In this document: piece by piece, positions 1 to 7,018 of the stretch | Layout: every line of letters begins with the position of its first letter | Position numbering within the stretch: the stretch's first letter is position 1 | NCBI GenBank assembly: GCA_011525265.1 | Contig: WTHV01000250.1 | Coordinates: 1-8,811, forward strand | Length of the DNA: 8,811 bases | Origin: Alphaproteobacteria bacterium | GTDB taxonomy: Bacteria; Pseudomonadota; Alphaproteobacteria; Puniceispirillales; Puniceispirillaceae | Reading direction: 5' to 3' | The notes under the pieces: model-generated | Seen by the model: only the letters and a program-made list of their open reading frames with translations | Database searches by the model: none | Told to the model about the DNA's origin: nothing | Made by a program: the position numbers and the translations under genes

Positions 1-1
1 A

Positions 2-157
2 CCCCAAGAAGTCTTACAATATCAGTCATGTTTTTGCCGTAATTTGCCTGTTGTTTCTTACGGTAAAATAAAAGCACATATGCGGCCGAACCACCAGATG
101 ATTGCACAAAAAAAAGCGAAGAGGTTGCTTTGGGAGAACACGTCATCCTCGGCCTAA
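2..157 (+). CDS. possible 3' end of an unidentified gene (partial, doubtful)
   Basis: An open frame enters from the left edge and runs 51 codons to a TAA at 155-157. I do not recognise the product. Its tail is basic (residues such as KKAKR near the end) and finishes in a Ser-rich stretch. The main support is position: a strong plus-strand terminator begins 46 bases after the stop, as expected at the end of a transcription unit. Against it, a 51-codon open frame is not rare by chance, and the minus strand is also open here: from an ATG at 146 down to base 1, with an inner ATG at 29. Only one of the two can be a gene. I slightly favour the plus strand because of the terminator. It does not resemble the C-terminus of CcmE, the gene one might expect before ccmF. 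Confidence 0.25.
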   Translation, partial: PQEVLQYQSCFCRNLPVVSYGKIKAHMRPNHQMIAQKKAKRLLWENTSSSA

Positions 158-202
158 ACTACACATGAGATGCCATGACACCATGATATAGCAACAGCAA
201 TC

Positions 203-230
203 AGCCGTCTCTTGCCGAGACAGCTTTTTT
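203..230 (+). terminator. rho-independent terminator
   Basis: The left arm AGC-C-GTCTC (203-211) pairs with GAGAC-A-GCT (217-225) around a TTGCC loop. This gives an 8-bp stem broken by one C/A mismatch, followed directly by a run of six T (225-230). The T-run lies only on the plus-strand side, so it ends rightward transcripts coming from the left edge. It also insulates the ccm operon from upstream transcription, so ccmF probably has its own promoter between 231 and 366. Confidence 0.75.
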
Positions 231-308
231 GCGTTTGGGGCGCTGTCATCATCAAACAGAGCGGCCTTATGTCACGGGCTTTTCTGGTTATTTTCTGATG
301 CTTGGGGC

Positions 309-336
309 TTTATGGGTTTGAAAATCGCGTTATAGT
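309..336 (+). promoter_or_regulatory. possible weak promoter for the ccm operon
   Basis: A TATAGT hexamer (331-336, five of six matches to the -10 consensus) sits 30 bases before the ccmF start. The best hexamer 16 bases upstream is TTTATG (309-314), a poor -35. An alternative is TTGAAA (318-323) with AATAAT (343-348) at a long 19-base spacing. A promoter is expected here because a terminator closes the preceding unit at 230, but the exact elements are uncertain. I see no clear FNR-type or other operator palindrome in 231-366. Confidence 0.3.
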
Positions 337-366
337 ACGGCCAATAATGGTTTATGGGGGCAGCTG

Positions 367-2316
367 ATGGTTGCACTAGCAGAGCTTGGACATTTTGCTT
401 TGATTATGGCGTTGGTTGTATCGGTGATACAGTCAGCCCTGCCACTTGTGCCGGCACGGTTTCAGTTATCGGGGCTTGCAAGCCCGCTGCAGATTAGTGC
501 TATGTGGCTTGTTTTTGCGTCTTTTGCTAGTCTGCTTTACGCCTTTATCATATCTGATTTTTCGGTCTCATTGGTGGCACAGCATTCGCATTCGGCCAAG
601 CCTCTGATTTATAAAATCTCTGGCACATGGGGCAATCATGAGGGCTCTTTGCTGTTATGGATTGTCATCCTTGTGTTATTTGGCGGTATTTTTGCTATGA
701 CAAGCCGCAATGTTGACGCCAAATTGCGCTTATTGACTCTGTCTGTGCAAGGGATTGTGACAACGGCCTTCATTGCCTTTAGCCTATTTACCTCAAATCC
801 GTTTGAGCGGCTGGCAGAGGCACCGCTTGAAGGGCGCGGGCTTAATCCCATCCTACAGGATGTTGGCTTGGCACTTCATCCGCCAATGCTTTATTTAGGC
901 TATGTGGGATTATCTCTTGCTTTTTCCTTGGCTGTGGCTGGCCTCATCAAAGGTCAGGTCGATAGCTATTGGGCGCGGATGATGCGGCCATGGGTGCTAT
1001 CTGCGTGGAGTGCGCTGACAGCTGGCATAGCCCTTGGCAGTTGGTGGGCTTATTATGAGCTTGGCTGGGGCGGCTGGTGGTTTTGGGACCCTGTTGAAAA
1101 TGCCAGCCTGATGCCATGGCTTGCGGCAACGGCATTAATGCATTCTGTGATTGTTGTTGAAAAACGTAACCAGTTAAAAAGCTGGACGATTTTATTAGCT
1201 ATCATGGCCTTTTCACTCTCTCTTGTGGGAACCTTTATTGTGCGATCTGGGCTTTTGACATCGGTTCATAGCTTTGCCTCTGATCCCTCTCGTGGCGTGT
1301 TTATTTTGGTGATTTTGCTGATTGCGATTGGCATACCCTTATTGCTTTATGCGTGGCGTGGGCCGCAATTGGTTGGCGCGTCTGATGCTAGTGTCATAAG
1401 CCGTGATACAGCGCTGATTTTCAATAATATCATTTTGGTGATTGCAACGGCGATTGTGCTAATCGGTACATTCTATCCGCTTGGCCTTGAGTTATTTGCG
1501 GGTCAGCGTATCACTGTGGGCCCACCTTATTTTGATGCTAGTTTTAATCCTATCATGGCTTTGGGATTAATCGGGATGGTGCTAGGCCCTCTCACAGCAT
1601 GGCGCAAAGGCTTATTGCCGAAATTTCGCTTTGTGATTGGCTCTGCCATAGGCGGGGCAGTGATTGCGATAGGGGGCGGCATTGCCCTGACAGGGGCATT
1701 GTCACCTGCGGCTTTGGCAGGGCTTGGGCTGTTTGGGTGGCTTGCTATTGGTATTTTGGCTGATATGCACCATCATGTGAAATGGCACCGTGCGGGGCGC
1801 TTTGCGCGCTTGACCAAGATGGGGGCGGCCTCTTGGGGGCTATGGCTTGGGCATCTTGGTATGGCACTATTTTTGATGGGCGCGCTTGGTGATGGGCTTG
1901 GCAAGAGTGAGGTCACAGTGCGTGCAAAGCCGGGCGATGTTATTGCACTTGATGATCGTCGCTATCGCTTTGTTGGCATCTCACAAAATCAAGGGCCAAA
2001 TTATGGGACGGTGACGGCAAACCTTATCCTAGAGACGCTTGATGGTCAGGAAATTGCCAGATTAGCCCCAGAAAAACGCTTTTATCCAGCAGAGCGTCAA
2101 ACCACCACCGAAGCGGCAATTCGTCCGCGCTTATCAGGTGATGATTATGCGGTGCTAGGTGATGGGGATGAAGAGATTGGCTATAGCTTGCGCCTCTATC
2201 ATAAACCATTGGTCAGTTGGATTTGGGGTGGCGGTTTTATCATGGCAGTTGGTGGCATCATGGCCTTTATTGGTAGACGCCGTATTGGTGCAAGTGAAAG
2301 AGGGCAGAATGTCTGA
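367..2316 (+). CDS. ccmF: cytochrome c haem lyase subunit CcmF
   Basis: CcmF is the integral-membrane core of the System I haem ligation complex. It takes haem from holo-CcmE and attaches it to the CXXCH cysteines of apocytochrome c on the periplasmic side. The 649 residues match the usual length (about 650). The tryptophan-rich WWD haem-handling segment spans about 226-251 (WWAYYELGWGGWWFWDP...). The four conserved histidines are in place: H171 (in LHPPMLYLGYVG), H259 (in ALMHS), H301 (in SVHSFASDP) and H496 (in LGHLGMA), matching the two periplasmic and two transmembrane haem-ligand positions known in E. coli. Many hydrophobic helices are followed by a soluble domain at about 510-613 and a last helix at about 615-635. 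The ATG at 367 follows a GGGGG ribosome-binding stretch (356-360), and the N-terminus AELGHFALIMAL is typical. It overlaps ccmG by 8 bases. No disruption is seen. Confidence 0.97.
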   Translation: MVALAELGHFALIMALVVSVIQSALPLVPARFQLSGLASPLQISAMWLVFASFASLLYAFIISDFSVSLVAQHSHSAKPLIYKISGTWGNHEGSLLLWIVILVLFGGIFAMTSRNVDAKLRLLTLSVQGIVTTAFIAFSLFTSNPFERLAEAPLEGRGLNPILQDVGLALHPPMLYLGYVGLSLAFSLAVAGLIKGQVDSYWARMMRPWVLSAWSALTAGIALGSWWAYYELGWGGWWFWDPVENASLMPWLAATALMHSVIVVEKRNQLKSWTILLAIMAFSLSLVGTFIVRSGLLTSVHSFASDPSRGVFILVILLIAIGIPLLLYAWRGPQLVGASDASVISRDTALIFNNIILVIATAIVLIGTFYPLGLELFAGQRITVGPPYFDASFNPIMALGLIGMVLGPLTAWRKGLLPKFRFVIGSAIGGAVIAIGGGIALTGALSPAALAGLGLFGWLAIGILADMHHHVKWHRAGRFARLTKMGAASWGLWLGHLGMALFLMGALGDGLGKSEVTVRAKPGDVIALDDRRYRFVGISQNQGPNYGTVTANLILETLDGQEIARLAPEKRFYPAERQTTTEAAIRPRLSGDDYAVLGDGDEEIGYSLRLYHKPLVSWIWGGGFIMAVGGIMAFIGRRRIGASERGQNV

Positions 2317-2872
2317 TAAGCCAAAGATATCACAGCGCCCGCGTCTTGCCTTTACGTTACCGATTGCCGCTTTTTTCATTTTCGCTGTGATTGCGGCAGT
2401 GGGGCTTTTTGGGACGATTAATGGGACAAGACAGTCTGATCAATTGCCATCTGTCCTTGTTGGTAAGCCTGCACCAGAACTACCTGTCACCGCTTTTTCA
2501 GATGATTTGAGCAAGCCCTTATCTGAATTTTCAGGACAGCCTGTTCTGGTGAATGTGATGGCAAGCTGGTGCGCGCCATGTCGTGCGGAAATACCAGCAC
2601 TTGCCCTGCTATCAGAAGAGGTGCCTGTTATCGCTATTGCCTATAAGGACAAAAGAGACGATACGGCAAAATTCTTTGCGCAATATGGCAATCCTTTTTC
2701 GGCCGTATGGATGGATTATGATGGGTCTTATGCGATGAAATGGGGCATTTATGGTGTGCCAGAGAGCTTTTTGCTCGATGGGCAAGGGCGCATTGTCTTG
2801 CGTCATGCAGGGCCAATATTCAAAGATACCATCAGCGATGTCATTATGCCTGCCTTAGAGGCGTTACAGTGA
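2309..2872 (+). CDS. ccmG: thiol:disulfide interchange protein CcmG/DsbE
   Basis: This is a membrane-anchored periplasmic thioredoxin-like protein of 187 residues that supplies reductant to the apocytochrome c/CcmH pair so that haem can be ligated. It has a short basic cytoplasmic N-terminus, one uncleaved transmembrane anchor (about 14-36), the DsbE N-terminal segment (VGKPAPELPV, 51-60) and the redox motif WCAPC (87-91, Cys88 and Cys91). The cis-proline segment YGVPESF surrounds Pro151, and the GxPE motif is characteristic of CcmG rather than of general thioredoxins. The frame is open further upstream (from 2159), but the ATG at 2309 is chosen because it follows AGAGGG (2299-2304), gives the expected length and puts the anchor at the N-terminus. 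It overlaps the end of ccmF by 8 bases and shares one base with the next gene, which suggests translational coupling. Confidence 0.95.
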   Translation: MSDKPKISQRPRLAFTLPIAAFFIFAVIAAVGLFGTINGTRQSDQLPSVLVGKPAPELPVTAFSDDLSKPLSEFSGQPVLVNVMASWCAPCRAEIPALALLSEEVPVIAIAYKDKRDDTAKFFAQYGNPFSAVWMDYDGSYAMKWGIYGVPESFLLDGQGRIVLRHAGPIFKDTISDVIMPALEALQ

Positions 2873-4479
2873 TGATACCTTTCATGCGCCAGATGTTATT
2901 GATGGTCTTGTTGGCTAGTTTCCTCTCAGTAGGCGGTGTGTTTTTCGGTGCTGCCTCACAATCATTTGCTATTTCACCTGAAGAGCAATTATCAAACCCT
3001 ATCTTAGAAGACCGTGCCAGAGGCTTATCTGCACAATTGCGCTGTTTGGTCTGTCAAAATCAATCTATCGATGACTCAGATGCTGATTTGGCCGTGGATT
3101 TGCGAAAGCAAGTGCGCGCGCAAATTACAGCTGGCCTTGATGATGAAACGATTTTAGATAATCTGCAAGCAACCTATGGCGATTATATCTTGCTGAACCC
3201 GCCTGTGAATCCTGCTACCTATCTTTTATGGGCGGCACCATTTTTACTTCTTGGGGCGGGTTTTGCGCTATTTTGGCATTATCGTCGTTCTGCAAGAAGC
3301 GCTGTTGCAGACATGTCTAAGGATCCAGAATTTGCAGAAGAACCAAGCGCACCTGCAAGTGATAAGGCGCCCATCTCCCCAAAGGCGTTAGGCGTATTAG
3401 CGGTGAGTATCATCTGCACTAGCTTTATACTTTATAGCCAACTTGGTCAGCCAGAGATTGCCGCACAGCCCTTGTCAAAAAGAACAGCTGAAAGAGATGC
3501 GGCACAAGCCCAAGACGCCAAGCAAGATGCCGCTTTGCAAGAGGCGCTTATGACGGCGAAGCAAGACGTCGCACAAAACCCGCAAAGTGTTGAATCACAG
3601 CTTGGCCTTGCCTTGGCCTATGCGCGGCTTGATGATTTCCCTAATGAGATTGCCGCATTGCGTCGTGCGCTGAAGCTTGCTGATGAGGCACCTATCATTA
3701 AAGCGATGCTTGCAGAAGCGTTAAGCCGTCAAGCAGATGGCCAAGTGACGCTCCCTGCCAGAGCGCTGATTTCAGAGGTGCTTGCCGCTATCCCTAATGA
3801 GCCGCGCGCCCTTTTCATAGCAGGACTTGCCGCTTATCAGGATGAGGGGTTTGAACAAGCCATTACCTATTGGATGCAACTTGCCAAAACAGCGCCTGTG
3901 CGATCGCCATGGCCAGCACTGGCACAGCGCAATATTCAGCTTGCGGCAGAAGAGGGGGGGATAACCTTGCCAGAGGAATGGCGCCCTGTGCTTGATGAAG
4001 ATGATGTATCAGCTATTGCCTCTGCCTCATCTGATGATCAGCGTGAGATGATTTTGGCAATGGTAGAAGGGCTTGAGGCACGCTTGCAAGAGACAGCAGA
4101 TGATGCACAAGGCTGGCAGAGATTGATACAAGCCCGCCGCGTTTTGGAAGATGAGGCAGGTTTGCTTCGCGCGCTAATTGGTGGCGCGCGCAATTTTCCA
4201 GATGATAAATCTGTGCAGTTGGCCTTATTGGAGCATGGTTTAAGTGGTGAGCCAACACAGCAATGGCAAGATGCCGCGGAGCAGGCTTTGGATAATTTGG
4301 CACGCCTTGATAATCAGGGGTTAGAATATCTGTTTTTTGCAGGTCATCTGGCACGCCTTCAGGGAAATGCCAACCAAGCCGTTATCCATTTTGAGGCTTT
4401 GGCCACACATATTGAGGGCATTGATGGCGGCTTTTATGATGAGCTTATGGCGCTTATCGCAGAGTTAAAGACACAATAA
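2872..4479 (+). CDS. ccmH: fused cytochrome c maturation protein CcmH-CcmI
   Basis: This 535-residue protein joins two System I modules. Residues about 1-33 form a signal/anchor helix. Residues 34-113 are the CcmH (CycL) domain with the thiol motif LRCLVC (Cys58, Cys61) and the usual continuation QNQSIDDSDADLAVDLR, which reduces apocytochrome cysteines with CcmG. A helix at about 116-135, a cytoplasmic linker and a third helix at about 171-192 follow. Residues about 225-535 are the CcmI/CycH-type TPR region, with the family-typical block MVEGLEARLQ...GWQRLIQA (397-421), which binds the apocytochrome C-terminus. E. coli CcmH has this two-module layout, whereas many alphaproteobacteria encode CcmH and CcmI separately. 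The start is the ATG at 2872, in TGATG with the ccmG stop and preceded by AGAGG (2857-2861). An in-frame GTG at 2869 and ATG at 2884 are alternatives. This is the last gene of the operon, and a hairpin follows 16 bases after its stop. Confidence 0.92.
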   Translation: MIPFMRQMLLMVLLASFLSVGGVFFGAASQSFAISPEEQLSNPILEDRARGLSAQLRCLVCQNQSIDDSDADLAVDLRKQVRAQITAGLDDETILDNLQATYGDYILLNPPVNPATYLLWAAPFLLLGAGFALFWHYRRSARSAVADMSKDPEFAEEPSAPASDKAPISPKALGVLAVSIICTSFILYSQLGQPEIAAQPLSKRTAERDAAQAQDAKQDAALQEALMTAKQDVAQNPQSVESQLGLALAYARLDDFPNEIAALRRALKLADEAPIIKAMLAEALSRQADGQVTLPARALISEVLAAIPNEPRALFIAGLAAYQDEGFEQAITYWMQLAKTAPVRSPWPALAQRNIQLAAEEGGITLPEEWRPVLDEDDVSAIASASSDDQREMILAMVEGLEARLQETADDAQGWQRLIQARRVLEDEAGLLRALIGGARNFPDDKSVQLALLEHGLSGEPTQQWQDAAEQALDNLARLDNQGLEYLFFAGHLARLQGNANQAVIHFEALATHIEGIDGGFYDELMALIAELKTQ

Positions 4480-4495
4480 CACCACATGAGATGGA

Positions 4496-4523
4496 AAACC
4501 GCATGAGAGATCTCATGCGGTTT
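4496..4523. terminator. bidirectional terminator hairpin between convergent operons
   Basis: A perfect inverted repeat has 13-base arms (AAACCGCATGAGA at 4496-4508 and its complement at 4511-4523) with a 2-base centre, so the real loop will be larger. The arms end in AAA/TTT, giving short U-tracts in both directions. It lies in the 75-base gap between ccmHI (ends 4479) and the convergent flavoprotein gene (ends 4555), where both operons need a stop. The T-run is only three bases, so termination may be partial or the stem may mainly protect 3' ends. Confidence 0.7.
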
Positions 4524-4554
4524 CAGATATGTCACCTTACTATATAGCGCGGTT

Positions 4555-7002
4555 TTACGAGCGCATCTTGGCACCATTACTGTCATAGACAGGCGCGCCT
4601 TGAACTGTGACATTATGGAATTCGCCTAAAATTTCTACATCCAAGACCGTCCCCGCAGCGGCATAGTCTGATGCGACATAGGCCATTGCCATCGATTTAT
4701 CGACATGATGGGCATAGGAGCCTGAGGTGATATAGCCAATGGCCTCGCCATCTTTTAGGACGGCCTCATCCAATGTGACATCAATGGGGCTGTCAACAAT
4801 CAGCGTGACTAATTTTCGTGCCACGCCGTCTTCTTTGAATTTTAGCGTTGCCTCTTTACCAACGAAATCCTTGTTCCAATTGATGAAGGCATCCATGCCA
4901 GATTCAATGGCGTTAAAGTCAGGCCGGAATTCCAACCCCCACGCACCCCAGCCTTTCTCAAGACGAAGTGACATCAATGCGCGATTGCCATACCAACGAT
5001 AGCCAAGGTCTGCACCAGCCTCTTCAATCGCCTCTGATAGTTTCAATAGATATTGTGGGCGACAGTAAATCTCATAGCCCAATTCCCCAGAAAAACTGAT
5101 GCGGTTCAAAATAACAGGCACACCACCCACATAGGTCATACGGCAATCGCGGAATTTGAACGCCTCAGCTGAGACATCATCACGTGTAATGCGCGATAAA
5201 AGCGTGCGTGAGTGCGGGCCTGAAAGGGCAATGCCATGCCATTGTTCTGTTTGATTTTCATGGCTAACATCATCTGGCAAGCTTTGCGCAAAAAAGCGGG
5301 AATGCGCATCTTGCATAGAGCCAGAGCCAAAGAGCATGAAATGATCATCTGCCAAGCACGCAACTGTTAAATCGCCATAGAGTCGTCCTTTAGGTGTCAG
5401 CATCGGCGTTAAGGCGATACGGCCTGGCTTTGGGATATGACCTGCCATTGTCTTATCTAGCCACGCGCGCGCGCCGGTGCCTTTGATTTCATGTTTGGCA
5501 AAATTGGCAATTTCAATCCCGCCAACAGCCTCTCTGACCGCTTTGACTTCTTGTCCGACATAATCATGAGACCTGTTGCGCTCAAATGTTGGGTCTTCCC
5601 AGGCATCTTCGGGGCTATCGGCAAACCATAGGACATGTTCTAGGCCAAATGCCTGTCCCATGCGTGCCCCTTTCGCAATAAGGCGGTCATAAAGAGCTGT
5701 TGTTTGCTGCATACGACCCTTTGGCAAGGTTTCATTCGGGAAGGTCATCACAAAGCGGCGTTCGTAATTCTCAGTTGATTTGACGGTTCCCCAATCTGGT
5801 GAAGCCCAATTGCCGAAACGTGCAACATCCATTGCCCAGACATCAATCGATGGTTCACCATCAATCATCCATTCGGCCATCGTAAGGCCTACACCGCCGC
5901 CTTGACAGAAGCCTGCCATCACGCCAACAGCACACCAATAATTGGTCATGCCAGGTACAGGGCCAATCATCGGATTGCCATCAGGCCCAAAGGTAAAGGG
6001 GCCATTAATCGCTGATTTAATGCCCGCATTTGCAAGGGCAGGGATACGCTCAAAGCTTAATTCTAGCCTATCAGCAATATGGTCAAGATTCGGGTTTAGG
6101 AGTTCATGCCCGAAATCCCATGGTGTGCCTTCTACTTTCCATGGCACGCCAACAGGCTCATAGGTACCAAGTAACATACCATCGCGTTCTTGTCGGAAAT
6201 AGACATTCGCCTCATAATCAATACCACATGGCAGGCGATTTTCGGCATTGGCAATCTCATCAATACGTTCTGTGATAAGATAATGATGCTCCATTGGCTG
6301 GACAGGAATATTTAACCCGCCCATATGGCCGACTTCACGGGCCCATAGACCGCCGCAATTGACGATATGTTCGGCGTTAATCACGCCCTTTGGTGTTGTG
6401 ACATCCCATGTGCCATCAGCGCGCTGTGTTGTGGCAGTCGCTGGTGTATGGGTGAAATATTTTGCCCCATAATGACGCGCTGCCTTGGCGAAGGCATAGG
6501 TTGTGCCTGACGGGTCAAGATCGCCATCTTGGTCATCCCAAAGAGCGGCATAGTAATGTTTTGGATCAATGAGCGGGTGACGTCTTGCCACCTCTTCTGG
6601 TGAGATAAATTCTTGTTCAAGTCCCATATAGCGGGCTTTAGAACGTTCTCTTTTCAAATAATCGTACCACGTCTTATTAGAGGCAAGATAGAAACCACCT
6701 GTCATATGAAGCCCTGTTGCTTGGCCAGATAATTCTTCAATTTCTTTATAGAGGTTGATGGTATAGCTTTGTAGGCGGCTGATATTCGGATCAGAGCTGA
6801 TGGTATGAATTTGCCCTGCCGCGTGCCAGCTTGACCCAGAGGTCAGCTCATCACGTTCAAGCAGCACCGAATCCTTCCAGCCAAATTTGGCAAGGTGGAA
6901 TAGGATAGAACAGCCCACAACACCGCCACCAATAATGACAACTTTAGCATGAGAGGGTAGCGCTTTAGTCCCCTCGCTTGTATCTTTTAAAATCTCTGGC
7001 AT
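4555..7002 (-). CDS. FAD oxidoreductase-GcvT fusion, dimethylglycine/sarcosine dehydrogenase family
   Basis: Enzymes of this family oxidatively remove an N-methyl group from dimethylglycine or sarcosine on FAD and pass the one-carbon unit to tetrahydrofolate in the C-terminal domain. The 815 residues show a Rossmann dinucleotide motif (VVIIGGGVVG, 21-30) and SGSSWHAAGQ (55-64), whose His60 matches the histidine that carries covalent FAD in dimethylglycine dehydrogenases. The DAO fold runs to about 380 and includes GGVGLTMAEW (369-378). A central FAO-type region follows (about 385-460, with FGNWASPDWGT and LYDRLIAKGARMG), then a GcvT-like folate-binding domain (about 480-805) with LTPKGRLYGDLTV (535-547) and FSGELGYEIY (637-646). 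The ATG at 7002 follows GGGGAG (7012-7017), 16 bases after the MttB-like gene, so the two are co-transcribed. No signal peptide is seen, so it is probably cytoplasmic. The substrate cannot be told from sequence: dimethylglycine, sarcosine or another N-methyl amine are all possible. Confidence 0.88.
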   Translation of the reverse strand: MPEILKDTSEGTKALPSHAKVVIIGGGVVGCSILFHLAKFGWKDSVLLERDELTSGSSWHAAGQIHTISSDPNISRLQSYTINLYKEIEELSGQATGLHMTGGFYLASNKTWYDYLKRERSKARYMGLEQEFISPEEVARRHPLIDPKHYYAALWDDQDGDLDPSGTTYAFAKAARHYGAKYFTHTPATATTQRADGTWDVTTPKGVINAEHIVNCGGLWAREVGHMGGLNIPVQPMEHHYLITERIDEIANAENRLPCGIDYEANVYFRQERDGMLLGTYEPVGVPWKVEGTPWDFGHELLNPNLDHIADRLELSFERIPALANAGIKSAINGPFTFGPDGNPMIGPVPGMTNYWCAVGVMAGFCQGGGVGLTMAEWMIDGEPSIDVWAMDVARFGNWASPDWGTVKSTENYERRFVMTFPNETLPKGRMQQTTALYDRLIAKGARMGQAFGLEHVLWFADSPEDAWEDPTFERNRSHDYVGQEVKAVREAVGGIEIANFAKHEIKGTGARAWLDKTMAGHIPKPGRIALTPMLTPKGRLYGDLTVACLADDHFMLFGSGSMQDAHSRFFAQSLPDDVSHENQTEQWHGIALSGPHSRTLLSRITRDDVSAEAFKFRDCRMTYVGGVPVILNRISFSGELGYEIYCRPQYLLKLSEAIEEAGADLGYRWYGNRALMSLRLEKGWGAWGLEFRPDFNAIESGMDAFINWNKDFVGKEATLKFKEDGVARKLVTLIVDSPIDVTLDEAVLKDGEAIGYITSGSYAHHVDKSMAMAYVASDYAAAGTVLDVEILGEFHNVTVQGAPVYDSNGAKMRS

Positions 7003-7018
7003 ATCTCACACTCCCCGT

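Noticed and set aside
1..29. Possible minus-strand gene start (MTDIVRLLG...) at 29
   Set aside because: Only nine codons are visible, with no convincing ribosome-binding site. It competes with the plus-strand frame that is followed by a terminator, so it is noted but not annotated.
4013..4354. 113-codon open frame on the minus strand within ccmHI, and other long opposite-strand frames in the large genes
   Set aside because: These are antisense shadows of well-supported coding regions. Their products show no recognisable domains and they lack ribosome-binding sites.
162..4493. An 11-base word CACATGAGATG present at 162-172 and 4483-4493, both just upstream of terminator hairpins
   Set aside because: There are only two copies with no extension of the match and no partner structure. 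This is too little to call a repeat element.
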